From Pseudomonas petrae (GTDB taxonomy: Bacteria; Pseudomonadota; Gammaproteobacteria; Pseudomonadales; Pseudomonadaceae), in the NCBI RefSeq assembly GCF_021728295.1, contig NZ_JAKJXE010000003.1, positions 248,001-312,000 of the forward strand: a stretch of DNA of 64,000 bases, in the 5' to 3' direction. Position 1 is the first letter of the stretch. Each line of letters opens with the position of its first letter. Shown here piece by piece: positions 46,677 through 55,976 of the stretch. The position numbers and the translations under genes were made by a program. The notes under the pieces are model-generated. The model ran no database searches. It was not told the DNA's origin and was given only the letters and a program-made list of their open reading frames with translations.

Positions 46677-46800
46677 TTTGTAATGAATGCGCGAGTACAT
46701 CACACGTTTCAGCGGTTTTCATACGCTGGCAAAGACCAATCAGAGCCTGCACTCACGGCCCAGCCCGTGTGCATAGAGCCAAAAGAGGTCACCGGGATTC

Positions 46801-47886
46801 ATGACTATCAGCGATGCGTTGCATCGGTTGTTACTCGACAACCTGACCACTGCCACGATTCTGCTCAACTCGGACCTGCGCCTCGAGTACATGAATCCTG
46901 CCGCTGAAATGCTGCTGGCCATCAGCGGTCAGCGCAGCCACGGACAATTCATCAGCGAACTGTTCACCGAATCTGCCGAAGCGCTCAGTTCGCTTCGTCA
47001 GGCAGTCGAACAGGCGCATCCGTTTACCAAGCGTGAGGCCATGCTGACCGCACTCACCGGCCAAACGCTGACGGTCGATTACGCCGTGACGCCGATTCTT
47101 TCCCAGGCCGAGACCATGCTGCTGCTGGAAGTCCATCCCCGTGACCGCTTGCTGCGGATCACCAAGGAAGAGGCTCAGCTGTCCAAGCAGGAAACCACCA
47201 AAATGCTGGTGCGTGGCCTGGCCCATGAAATCAAGAACCCCCTCGGTGGGATTCGCGGCGCCGCGCAGCTGCTGGCACGCGAGCTACCGGAGGAGAGCCT
47301 CAAGGACTACACCAACGTCATTATCGAAGAGGCCGATCGCCTGCGTAATCTGGTCGACCGCATGCTGGGCTCGAACAAGCTGCCGATGCTGGCGATGACC
47401 AACGTGCATGAAGTGCTCGAGCGCGTGTGCAGCCTGGTCGAAGCCGAAAGTCAGGGATGCATCACCATCGTGCGCGACTACGATCCGAGCATTCCCGATG
47501 TGCTGATCGACCGCGAGCAGATGATTCAGGCGGTGCTCAACATCGTGCGCAACGCCATGCAGGCCATCAGCAGCCAGAACGAGCTGCGTCTGGGCCGCAT
47601 CAGCCTGCGCACTCGCGCCATGCGCCAATTCACCATCGGCCACGTGCGCCATCGTCTGGTCAGCAAGATCGAAATCATCGACAACGGCCCCGGCATTCCG
47701 CCGGAGCTGCAAGAAACTATTTTTTATCCCATGGTCAGCGGCCGCCCGGATGGCACCGGGCTGGGCCTTGCCATTACCCAGAACATCATCAGTCAGCACC
47801 AGGGGCTGATCGAGTGTGATAGCCATCCTGGCCATACAACATTCTCGATCTTCCTGCCGCTGGAACAAGGAGCAGCGTCGACATGA
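46801..47886 (+). CDS. ntrB: Nitrogen regulation sensor histidine kinase NtrB (GlnL)
   Basis: Phosphorylates or dephosphorylates NtrC in response to PII. A PAS domain (residues 1-115) precedes the H-box GLAHEIKNPLGGIRGAAQLL with the phosphorylated histidine at about 142, the N-box NIVRNAMQAI, and the G boxes IIDNGPGIPPELQ and DGTGLGLAITQNII. There is no membrane segment, so it is cytosolic. 361 residues. Its stop overlaps the ntrC start by 4 bp. Confidence 0.97.
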   Translation: MTISDALHRLLLDNLTTATILLNSDLRLEYMNPAAEMLLAISGQRSHGQFISELFTESAEALSSLRQAVEQAHPFTKREAMLTALTGQTLTVDYAVTPILSQAETMLLLEVHPRDRLLRITKEEAQLSKQETTKMLVRGLAHEIKNPLGGIRGAAQLLARELPEESLKDYTNVIIEEADRLRNLVDRMLGSNKLPMLAMTNVHEVLERVCSLVEAESQGCITIVRDYDPSIPDVLIDREQMIQAVLNIVRNAMQAISSQNELRLGRISLRTRAMRQFTIGHVRHRLVSKIEIIDNGPGIPPELQETIFYPMVSGRPDGTGLGLAITQNIISQHQGLIECDSHPGHTTFSIFLPLEQGAAST

Positions 47887-49319
47887 GCCGTAGTGAAACT
47901 GTCTGGATCGTCGATGACGACCGTTCCATCCGCTGGGTACTGGAGAAAGCCCTGCAACAAGAGGGCATGACCACGCAAAGTTTCGACAGCGCCGATGGCG
48001 TGATGAGCCGACTGGCCCGCCAGCAGCCGGACGTGATCATTTCCGATATCCGCATGCCCGGCGCCAGCGGCCTGGACTTGCTGGCGCGCATTCGCGAACA
48101 GCATCCGCGCCTGCCGGTCATCATCATGACCGCTCACTCGGACCTCGACAGCGCCGTGGCGTCCTATCAGGGCGGTGCGTTCGAGTACTTGCCCAAGCCG
48201 TTCGACGTTGACGAAGCCGTTTCGCTGGTCAAACGCGCCAACCAGCACGCTCAGGAACAGCAAGGCCTGGCCGTTCCGCCAGCCCTGACCCGCACGCCGG
48301 AAATCATCGGCGAAGCGCCGGCGATGCAGGAGGTGTTTCGCGCCATCGGCCGCTTGAGCCACTCCAACATCACCGTGCTGATCAACGGCGAGTCCGGGAC
48401 CGGTAAAGAACTGGTTGCCCACGCCCTGCACCGCCACAGCCCGCGCTCGGCGTCGCCGTTTATTGCACTGAACATGGCTGCGATTCCGAAAGACTTGATG
48501 GAGTCCGAGCTGTTCGGCCACGAAAAAGGGGCGTTCACCGGCGCGGCGAACCTGCGGCGCGGGCGTTTCGAGCAGGCCGACGGCGGCACCCTGTTTCTCG
48601 ATGAAATCGGCGACATGCCGGCCGATACCCAGACCCGACTGCTGCGCGTGCTGGCCGACGGCGAGTTCTACAGGGTGGGCGGCCACGTGCCGGTCAAAGT
48701 CGACGTGCGCATCATTGCGGCGACTCACCAGAATCTGGAAACGCTGGTCCAGGCCGGCAAGTTCCGGGAAGACTTGTTCCACCGCCTGAACGTGATCCGC
48801 ATTCACATCCCGCGCATGTCCGACCGCCGTGAAGACATCCCGACATTGGCACGCCACTTCCTCAGCCGCGCGGCGCAGGAGCTGGCCGTTGAACCCAAGC
48901 TGTTAAAAGCGGAAACAGAGGAATACCTCAAGCACCTTCCGTGGCCGGGCAACGTCCGCCAGCTGGAAAACACCTGTCGCTGGATCACGGTGATGGCGTC
49001 GGGCCGCGAAGTGCATGTGAGCGATCTTCCGCCTGAACTGCTGAGCCTGCCGCAGGACGCTGCTCCGGTGACCAACTGGGAACAAGCGCTGCGCCAATGG
49101 GCCGATCAAGCGCTGGCCCGTGGCCAGTCCAGCCTGCTGGACAGCGCCGTGCCAACGTTCGAACGCATCATGATCGAGACCGCGCTCAAGCACACTGCCG
49201 GCCGTCGTCGCGACGCCGCGGTGCTGCTGGGCTGGGGCCGCAATACCTTGACCCGCAAGATCAAGGAGCTGGGCATGAAGATCGATGGCGGGGACGACGA
49301 TGAGGGGGATGAGGCCTGA
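47883..49319 (+). CDS. ntrC: Nitrogen regulation response regulator NtrC (GlnG)
   Basis: Activates sigma-54 promoters of nitrogen genes. The receiver domain has its phosphorylated Asp at about 55 (IISDIRMPG), and the AAA+ domain has Walker A GESGTGKE, the sigma-54 contact loop GAFTGA, and Walker B (GGTLFLDEIGDMP). The C-terminal Fis-type helix-turn-helix (GRRRDAAVLLGWGRNTLTRKI) binds enhancers. 478 residues. Overlaps ntrB by 4 bp. Expected to act at the sites near glnA and ntrB. Confidence 0.98.
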   Translation: MSRSETVWIVDDDRSIRWVLEKALQQEGMTTQSFDSADGVMSRLARQQPDVIISDIRMPGASGLDLLARIREQHPRLPVIIMTAHSDLDSAVASYQGGAFEYLPKPFDVDEAVSLVKRANQHAQEQQGLAVPPALTRTPEIIGEAPAMQEVFRAIGRLSHSNITVLINGESGTGKELVAHALHRHSPRSASPFIALNMAAIPKDLMESELFGHEKGAFTGAANLRRGRFEQADGGTLFLDEIGDMPADTQTRLLRVLADGEFYRVGGHVPVKVDVRIIAATHQNLETLVQAGKFREDLFHRLNVIRIHIPRMSDRREDIPTLARHFLSRAAQELAVEPKLLKAETEEYLKHLPWPGNVRQLENTCRWITVMASGREVHVSDLPPELLSLPQDAAPVTNWEQALRQWADQALARGQSSLLDSAVPTFERIMIETALKHTAGRRRDAAVLLGWGRNTLTRKIKELGMKIDGGDDDEGDEA

Positions 49320-49403
49320 GTGAACTGTCATTTCTGACAGTTTACGAACCGTTGGATAAGTGATTAGCTCCCTGAATCAAGGAAAGACAGGGAGCTCAAC
49401 CAA

Positions 49404-51179
49404 GTGAAAGGACTCTGGCAACAGCTGAGCGATCGGCTGTCATTCAACCGACGCCCACCCCACTCCATCGCCAGACAGACGCGGATCGTCGATTATTCAA
49501 TCGTTGAAATGGCAGCACTGTTGCGCAGCGGCGAGCTCACCTCTGAGCAGATCACCCTTGCCTACCTTGAGCGAATCGACCAGCTCAACGGCCCGCTTGA
49601 AACCTACGATGAAAACGGTGGCTACAACGCCTTCGTCCGGATTGCTCGTGACACCGCGCTTGAGCAGGCCTGGGCCGCTGACCAGTGGATCGCCTCCGCC
49701 AACGACCCAAGGGGGCCGGCACCTCTACTGTGTGGAATACCGTTGGGGATCAAAGATTCCATCGCCATAGAAGGGCTGGAGAGTAAAAACGGTACTCACC
49801 TGTTTACCGGCAACATTGCCCATAAACATGCCACAGTGGTTCAGAGGCTGGTGGATCAAGGTGCAGTGATCCTTGGCCACACGATCTGCTCGGAACGCTC
49901 AGGCAGCACCAACGGCGATTTTGGCTGTAACGCCTGGGACATCACCCGGGTCCCCGGAGGCTCGAGTTCAGGCTCGGCGATAGCCCCGGTATTACGGCTG
50001 TGCGCCGCAGCACTGGGAGAAGAAACTGCAGGCTCGATTCTCATTCCCGCCGCTGCAAACGGCACCAGCGCAATCAAGCCCTCATCTGCACGGGTTCCAA
50101 ACTCCGGAGTCATGCCGCTGACCATGGGATGGGACGTGGTCGGGCCCATGGCGCGATCGGTAGCAGACGCCGCCCTGATTTTTACTGCAATCAGTGGCCC
50201 TGACCCCGAAGGTGATGTCCTGTCCCTGGGCGTTCCGTCCCAGTTGCCGCCGATCAGCATTCAGCCTTCTCCAGGAGCGGCCCCGCTGGAAGGAATCACT
50301 ATCGGCATTCCGCAGACCGACTGGATGTTTGACCCCAGGAATCCAACGGCTACCCCGCCGCCTGCACAGACCTACGACCAAGACTATAGAGAGGCGTTTG
50401 AACGCTTCAAAGGCCAACTCAGAGCGTTGGGCGCGCGAGTGATCGAGATTGAAGGACTTGACCTCCTTGACGAACGAAACTGCCCCTATGTACGGGGAAA
50501 CTATGAGTTTGCGATTATTCAGGAGCCTTACATGGCGGTATCTCCGGTGAAGGTCACGAGCTATTGCCTGCAATATGAAGCGAACTACTGGGGTGCGGTG
50601 CTTGAGTTCGCTCAAAACCGTCCTGACGAGGTTCGCGTGGAGCTGGAACGTCTGTTTGACACAACCTATATGCACCCGGTCCCGGAGCAGTTGCCGTACG
50701 CAATGCGGCTCCAGGCAGAAGCCCTGCGCCGCGAGCATCTGGCGCTATGGCAAGCAACGCTGGACGCGCAGGACGTCGACTTTCTACTGGTCATGCCCTT
50801 GGGATCTCATGTAGGAAAACGACTGAATCAAGAGGTGCCAAACGAAGAGAAAGGCATGCAGGTGAGGCGAAATTTCTATGACTTGCCCAATGGCCTGGGC
50901 TTGCCCGTCGTCACCTTTCCCATTGGGTATGGGCGTTCAGGCGTAGACACGGACCTGCCCATCAACGCTGCATTCTGGGGGCCTCGTTTCAGCGAAGCCC
51001 TGATCATTCAGGCGGCTATCGACTTCCAGCACCACCACCCCGAATATCACAACGCCGCACCCGCCGAGGTGGCTCCACGACCGGCCGTGAAGGCGCCAGC
51101 GCAGAGCCGTGTCTGGCCCGTCACACCGAGGGATTCCAACGACCCAAGGATCATCGAACAAGCAGGGAGACGGTCATGA
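49404..51179 (+). CDS. Amidase signature family enzyme
   Basis: Hydrolyses an amide bond; the substrate is unknown. The amidase core lies at about residues 40-540, with the Lys-Ser-Ser triad seen in GIPLGIKDS (Lys), GGSSSGSA and the following Ser in EETAGSILIPAAANG. At 591 residues it is longer than most bacterial amidases, with an extended C-terminus rich in Ala and Pro. No signal peptide is visible. The GTG at 49404 follows GGGAGCTCAACCAA. Its codon third positions look less GC-biased than the flanking ntrC, which may mean more recent acquisition. Confidence 0.85.
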   Translation: MKGLWQQLSDRLSFNRRPPHSIARQTRIVDYSIVEMAALLRSGELTSEQITLAYLERIDQLNGPLETYDENGGYNAFVRIARDTALEQAWAADQWIASANDPRGPAPLLCGIPLGIKDSIAIEGLESKNGTHLFTGNIAHKHATVVQRLVDQGAVILGHTICSERSGSTNGDFGCNAWDITRVPGGSSSGSAIAPVLRLCAAALGEETAGSILIPAAANGTSAIKPSSARVPNSGVMPLTMGWDVVGPMARSVADAALIFTAISGPDPEGDVLSLGVPSQLPPISIQPSPGAAPLEGITIGIPQTDWMFDPRNPTATPPPAQTYDQDYREAFERFKGQLRALGARVIEIEGLDLLDERNCPYVRGNYEFAIIQEPYMAVSPVKVTSYCLQYEANYWGAVLEFAQNRPDEVRVELERLFDTTYMHPVPEQLPYAMRLQAEALRREHLALWQATLDAQDVDFLLVMPLGSHVGKRLNQEVPNEEKGMQVRRNFYDLPNGLGLPVVTFPIGYGRSGVDTDLPINAAFWGPRFSEALIIQAAIDFQHHHPEYHNAAPAEVAPRPAVKAPAQSRVWPVTPRDSNDPRIIEQAGRRS

Positions 51180-51347
51180 AGACACGTCTCGATGCTTTCT
51201 TTGTCGTCGGGTGGCGCCCTTTGTTGAGCGCTCACATGCTGCCTTGCGCCGATCAGGGATCAGCCAACATCCACTTCTGGGTACCTTATAAGCTGTTACG
51301 CAGCATCGTGGTGTATCCGGCAACGGTTGATACCTCTGCCAGCGGCG

Positions 51348-52385
51348 TCATTGCGCCGAAGAAGGCTTTTCCCACAAGTTGATCCCGCCTTCCACCGCGA
51401 ACCGATCGATCTCAGCGAGCTCTTCCTGGCTGAACTCAAGGTTGTCCAGGGCGCCGACGTTCTCGATGATCTGCTCCGGACGGCTTGCACCGATCAGCGC
51501 AGAGGTGACGCGTGGATCGCGCAACGTCCAGGCCAGTGCCATCTGCGCCAGACTCTGGCCGCGACGCTTGGCAATCTCGTTCAGCGCACGCACGTGCTCG
51601 ATGTTCTGCTCCGACAAATGCCCCGCCTGCAGCGAGCCGCCGCCGGGACGGTTGACCCGCGCGTCCTTCGGAATACCGTTCAGGTATTTGTCCGAGAGCA
51701 GCCCCTGGGCCAGTGCGGTGAACGCGATGACGCCCGAGCCGAGTTCTTCGGTGGTGTCCAGCAGGTCTTTTTCCACCCAGCGATTGAGCAGGTTATACGC
51801 CGGCTGATGAATCAGCAGCGGCACTTTCCACTCTTTCAGCAGGCCTGCGATTTCCCGGGTTTTGGCGCCCGAATACGACGAAATCCCGATATACAGCGCT
51901 TTGCCCTGCTGTACAGCGGTGGCCAGCGCGCTCGCGGTTTCTTCCAGCGGGGTGTCCGGGTCGAAGCGGTGGGAATAGAAGATATCGACGTAGTCCAGAC
52001 CCATGCGCTGCAGGCTCTGGTCGAGGCTGGCGAGCACGTACTTGCGCGATCCGCCGCCCTGTCCGTAAGGCCCCGGCCACATGTCCCAGCCGGCTTTGCT
52101 GGAAATGATCAGCTCGTCGCGGTACTGCTTGAAGTCTTCTTTGAGCAGGCGGCCGAAGTTGATCTCGGCACTGCCGTAGGGCGGGCCATAGTTGTTGGCG
52201 AGGTCGAAGTGGTTAATGCCCAGATCGAAGGCCGTGCGCAGCATGGCGCGCTGGGTGTCGATCGGCGTGCTGTCGCCGAAGTTGTGCCACAGCCCCATGG
52301 AGAGCGCGGGCAACACCAGGCCGCTGCGGCCTACGCGACGATAGGGAATGCGTTCATAACGGTTTTCGGCAGCGATGTAAGTCAT
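51348..52385 (-). CDS. mgrA: L-glyceraldehyde 3-phosphate reductase-type aldo/keto reductase
   Basis: An NADPH-dependent reductase of the YghZ (Kv-beta-like) subgroup of aldo/keto reductases. It starts MTYIAAENRYERIPYRRVGRS and has the (beta/alpha)8 barrel with catalytic Asp and Tyr in FDLANNYGPPYGSAE and Lys in IISSKAGWDMWPGPYG, the last typical of YghZ. 345 residues. In E. coli YghZ detoxifies L-glyceraldehyde 3-phosphate and methylglyoxal. Divergent from the SDR gene (239 bp between starts). Confidence 0.93.
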   Translation of the reverse strand: MTYIAAENRYERIPYRRVGRSGLVLPALSMGLWHNFGDSTPIDTQRAMLRTAFDLGINHFDLANNYGPPYGSAEINFGRLLKEDFKQYRDELIISSKAGWDMWPGPYGQGGGSRKYVLASLDQSLQRMGLDYVDIFYSHRFDPDTPLEETASALATAVQQGKALYIGISSYSGAKTREIAGLLKEWKVPLLIHQPAYNLLNRWVEKDLLDTTEELGSGVIAFTALAQGLLSDKYLNGIPKDARVNRPGGGSLQAGHLSEQNIEHVRALNEIAKRRGQSLAQMALAWTLRDPRVTSALIGASRPEQIIENVGALDNLEFSQEELAEIDRFAVEGGINLWEKPSSAQ

Positions 52386-52624
52386 CCAGTCCTCTCTTTC
52401 TTGTATGGAAGTCAGGTCACAAAACGAACCTGCGAGATTACTCGGATTTCTCTGCGGTGAGGGGGTTCCAACGAGTGGACGGATGCCACCCCTCAGCGCC
52501 GATAGCCAGCAATGGGCATCCCATTGTTCGCTTCAACCGAACAACGAAGGCATTTCTGGGGCATTTATCAGCGCGCTAAGGCGTGTGAAGCTGCATCCAC
52601 TTTCAAATGAATTGGAGACTCACC

Positions 52625-53377
52625 ATGACGCAGTCAACGCCAGACACCCCTCGCCTTGTCGCCATCGTCACCGGCGCCTCCCGTGGTATCGGTGCGCAGA
52701 TCGCCCGGCGCCTGAGCCGCGACGGGTTTGCGGTGGTGGTGAACTACGCCAGCAGCGCGGCAGAGGCCGACGCCCTGGTTGCGCAGCTCAATGCCGAGGG
52801 GGGTCAGGCCATCGCGATCGAGGCTGACGTTGCCAATGCTGACGAAGTACGCCAGTTGTTCGAGCAAACGGAAACGCAGTTGGGCAAGGTCAATGTGCTG
52901 GTCAATAACGCGGGCGTCATGAAGGCGTTGCCGTTGGCAGACACCAGCGATGAGCAGTTCGATCAGGCGTTCAATATCAATACCCGCGGCACCTTCAACA
53001 CGTTGCGCGAAGCCGGCGCGCGGATGGACGACGGCGGCCGCATCATCAACTTCTCCACCACTGCGCTGGCGCTGAACCTGCCGGGCTACGCGATCTATAA
53101 CGCGACCAAGGCGGCCGTAGAGGCCTTCACCCATGTGTTTGCCAAGGAGCTGCGCGGGCGGAATATCACCGTGAATGCGGTTGCGCCGGGGCCGGTGGCG
53201 ACCGAACTGTTCCTGCAAGGCAAGAGCGAGGAGCAAATCCAGCACTTCGCCAACATGCCGCCGTTGCAACGCCTGGGGCAGCCGGAAGATATCGCCAGCG
53301 TCGTGTCCTTCCTTGCCGGCCCGGATTCAGGCTGGGTGAATGGGCAGGTACTGCGGGCGAATGGTGGCTTGGCGTAA
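52625..53377 (+). CDS. SDR family oxidoreductase
   Basis: A 250-residue short-chain dehydrogenase of the classical type. The cofactor-binding motif is TGASRGIGA, the second motif NNAG, and the catalytic Tyr-x-x-x-Lys is YNATK; the Ser is in NFSTTALALN. Arg in the cofactor loop (SRGIGAQIARRL) fits NADP(H) preference. The substrate is unknown. It starts at the ATG 52625 after TTGGAGACTCACC and is divergent from the aldo/keto reductase. Confidence 0.92.
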   Translation: MTQSTPDTPRLVAIVTGASRGIGAQIARRLSRDGFAVVVNYASSAAEADALVAQLNAEGGQAIAIEADVANADEVRQLFEQTETQLGKVNVLVNNAGVMKALPLADTSDEQFDQAFNINTRGTFNTLREAGARMDDGGRIINFSTTALALNLPGYAIYNATKAAVEAFTHVFAKELRGRNITVNAVAPGPVATELFLQGKSEEQIQHFANMPPLQRLGQPEDIASVVSFLAGPDSGWVNGQVLRANGGLA

Positions 53378-53387
53378 AAAACCAAGC

Positions 53388-53475
53388 TGCAGAAACGCGC
53401 GTGCCCGCGAAGATGTCGTCTCAGTCTCCGGTTAGGTGACTGACACGACACCGTCGCGGGCACGCGTTTTCCTGC
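53388..53475. repeat. REP-like inverted pair (CGCGTGCCCGCGA family)
   Basis: GCAGAAACGCGCGTGCCCGC and GCGGGCACGCGTTTTCCTGC flank a loop of about 45 bp between the convergent ends of the SDR gene and betT. A family distinct from the GGCTTTAGCCGGGAA and GCGCGCTTGCCCGCGAA types. Confidence 0.75.
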
Positions 53476-53488
53476 AAAACAAGCAGCC

Positions 53489-55483
53489 TCAACGCACCAG
53501 GTGCAGGAACTGCATGTGGCGTTCGTACTGGTCGAGGATGTCGTTGATGACCTGCTCCTTGGTGTAGCCCACCAAGTCGTAGTCCTGACTGCCTTCGCTC
53601 AGGTGCACTTCGGCGCGGTAGTAGCGGCGGTTGTTCAGCTGTTTGGAGCCCATGCCGCCGCGTGCGAAAGACGGCGTGAAGTAGCCACGCATGGTCACCT
53701 GGTACACGAACGGACGCTCTTCACCGTGGCCGATTTCCAGGCCCACGGTGTCATTGGCCGGATCCGGCTGAGTCACGACGGTCAGGCCCTTCTCGACGAA
53801 CACTGCCGTCACTTCTTCAATCGCCGGACGCACGGTCTGATCGAGGAAGCGGTAAACCTCATCACGCGACGGGAATGCCACAGCCTGGGTCAGACGCTGA
53901 CGCCAGCCGCCGCGCCGGGCTCCGGAAACCGGTGCCAGCGAATAGAGCTGCGCGATTTTGCGCTGGGATTCCATGTAGAAGGCCTTGTGCAACCCCCACA
54001 TCATCAGCAGCAGAATCAGCGAGAACGGCAACGAGGTCAGCACCACAGCAGACTTCAGTGCATCGATGCTGCCCGAGAACAGCAGGCCGCTGGTGATCAG
54101 CGCGGTCATCACCCCCCAGAACACGCGCAGCCATTTCGGGCCGTCTTCGTCCGGGCTGCCGCCTTTGGCGGACAGCGTCGACAGCACCACGGTGCCGGAG
54201 TCGGCCGAGGTCACGAAGAACACGAAGCTGATGAACACCGTCACGGCAATGACCGTCCGGCTCCAAGGGTACGTCTGCAGCATCAGGTACAGGGTCATCG
54301 ACGGATCTTCGATGGCCGATTGGCCCAACGCCGCCATCCCGTGGTTCAGCACCAGATCAATGGCGCTGTTACCGAAGATCGACATCCAGGCCAGGGTGAA
54401 ACCCAGCGGGATCAGCAGCACGCCACAGACGAATTCGCGAATGGTGCGACCGCGTGAAATACGCGCAATGAAGAGGCCTACAAACGGCGACCAGGCAATC
54501 CACCACGCCCAATAGAACACCGTCCAGCCGCCCAGCCAGTCGCTCGGCCCGTCGTACGCATACACGTCGAAGCTCTTGACCGGCAATGCGCCGAGGTAAT
54601 CGCCGATGTTCTGCACCAGCGTATTGAGCAGGTGCTGCGTGGGTCCGGCAAACAACACGAACAGCAGCAGCGCGCAGGCCAACAGCATGTTGATGTCGGA
54701 CATGACGCGCACGCCCTTGTCGACGCCCGCGATGGCTACGAGGATCGCCGCGCCCATCATCAGGGTGATCAGGCCGACCTGAATCCATTGGGTGTGCGGC
54801 ACGTTGAACAGGTAGTCCAGCCCAGAATTCAGGTGCAGTACGCCAAAGCCCATGTCGGCACCGAGGCCGAAGATGGTGGCGATAATGCCGAAGCCGTCGA
54901 CCGCATAGCCGATCGGGCCGTTGATGCGCTTGCCGATCAACGGATACAGCGCTGAGCGCAATGCCAGCGGCAGGTTATGGCGATACGCGAAGTAGGCCAG
55001 TGCCATGCCGACGAACGCGAACACGCCCCAACCGTGCAGGCCCCAATGCAGAAACAGCAGCTGCATGGCCTGACGCGCCGATTGTGTGGTCCCGCCTTCG
55101 CCCTGCGGCGGCTGCAGCATGTGGGTCAACGGCTCGGACACACAGAAGAAGAACAGCGTGATGCTGATTCCGGCGGCGAACAGCATGCCGGCCCAGGACA
55201 GGTAGCTGAACTCGGGTTCGTCGTGGTCAGCGCCAAGCTTGATCTTGCCGTAACCTGAAATCGCGGTGACAACCACGAACAGCAGATACAGGGTCATCGC
55301 CAGCATGTAGTACCAGCCAACGGTGTTGGCGGCCCAGTTCTGCGCGGCGAGCAACCAGGCACCCGAGGCTTCCGGGAAACCGATCACGACCAGTCCGAAG
55401 ATCAGGATGAAGCTGGCGGCAAAGTAGAAAACAGGGCCGTTCATGCGAACAGGCGTGCTGTTCGGAGTGCTCGAATTATTCAT
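53489..55483 (-). CDS. betT: BCCT family choline transporter BetT
   Basis: A secondary carrier for choline in the inner membrane, about 12 helices (residues 10-520) plus a soluble C-terminal domain of about 140 residues as in BetT (osmoregulation). The conserved BCCT tryptophan segment appears as WTVFYWAWWIAWSPFVGLFIARIS. 664 residues. I start at the ATG near 55483 (MNNSST), since the upstream TTG is less likely. Upstream lies a BetI-type operator. Imported choline becomes glycine betaine or carbon. Confidence 0.94.
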   Translation of the reverse strand: MNNSSTPNSTPVRMNGPVFYFAASFILIFGLVVIGFPEASGAWLLAAQNWAANTVGWYYMLAMTLYLLFVVVTAISGYGKIKLGADHDEPEFSYLSWAGMLFAAGISITLFFFCVSEPLTHMLQPPQGEGGTTQSARQAMQLLFLHWGLHGWGVFAFVGMALAYFAYRHNLPLALRSALYPLIGKRINGPIGYAVDGFGIIATIFGLGADMGFGVLHLNSGLDYLFNVPHTQWIQVGLITLMMGAAILVAIAGVDKGVRVMSDINMLLACALLLFVLFAGPTQHLLNTLVQNIGDYLGALPVKSFDVYAYDGPSDWLGGWTVFYWAWWIAWSPFVGLFIARISRGRTIREFVCGVLLIPLGFTLAWMSIFGNSAIDLVLNHGMAALGQSAIEDPSMTLYLMLQTYPWSRTVIAVTVFISFVFFVTSADSGTVVLSTLSAKGGSPDEDGPKWLRVFWGVMTALITSGLLFSGSIDALKSAVVLTSLPFSLILLLMMWGLHKAFYMESQRKIAQLYSLAPVSGARRGGWRQRLTQAVAFPSRDEVYRFLDQTVRPAIEEVTAVFVEKGLTVVTQPDPANDTVGLEIGHGEERPFVYQVTMRGYFTPSFARGGMGSKQLNNRRYYRAEVHLSEGSQDYDLVGYTKEQVINDILDQYERHMQFLHLVR

Positions 55484-55581
55484 ATGAATACCGCCGCGCG
55501 GGCGAGGGGATCGATCATGCAACGTGTATGCGGCAAAGGTAGGCCTCCTGAGATCAGCGGGCAGCGAACCACCGGTTTAAC

Positions 55582-55601
55582 TTGATTGAACGTTCAATTA
55601 A
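55582..55601. promoter_or_regulatory. BetI-type operator upstream of betT
   Basis: TTGATTGAACGTTCAATTAA: a near-perfect palindrome with core ATTGAACGTTCAAT, the sequence bound by the choline-responsive repressor BetI in related bacteria. It lies about 100 bp upstream of the betT start, suitable for repression of that gene. Confidence 0.8.
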
Positions 55602-55738
55602 AACACGAAAAAGCGGCCGGAGACTAATGCACAGGGCGTGACGCTCTCTCAGGCGAGGGTAGGACGGACGGCGAAAGCCTTTCGTTCCGTGGGTTTGGGA
55701 GGGTTTTCAAAGCACTGAACAAATCGTGGGAGGCTTAG

Positions 55739-55965
55739 CGATATGGCGACTGACGCCTTCCTGGCTAAAGCCGGTCCTACACGATGTACGCGGTCGATTA
55801 GTAGGACCGGCTTCAGCCGGGAAGAGGCCAGTGTGGGCACCCGAAGATTTGCGATATGGCGACTGACGCCTTCCCGGCAAGAGCCGGTCCTACAAGATGC
55901 ATGCGGTCAATTAGTGGGACCGGCTTCAGCCGGGAAAAGGCCAGTGTGCGCGTCCCTGGATTTGG
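55739..55965. repeat. Tandem duplicated REP doublet (two units of about 113 bp)
   Basis: Each unit begins CGATATGGCGACTGACGCCT, followed by an inverted REP arm, a spacer with GATGTACGCGGTC or GATGCATGCGGTC, the second REP arm and AGGCCAGTGTG. The units start at 55739 and 55851. The remaining part of the 493-bp gap (55484-55738) holds the betT promoter and operator, with no gene. Confidence 0.9.
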
Positions 55966-55976
55966 GATATGAAGGG

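Noticed and set aside
51176..51382. 68-codon frame starting in an ATGA overlap with the amidase stop
   Set aside because: It runs into the 3' end of the convergent aldo/keto reductase gene and the protein shows no domain; the overlap alone is not enough.
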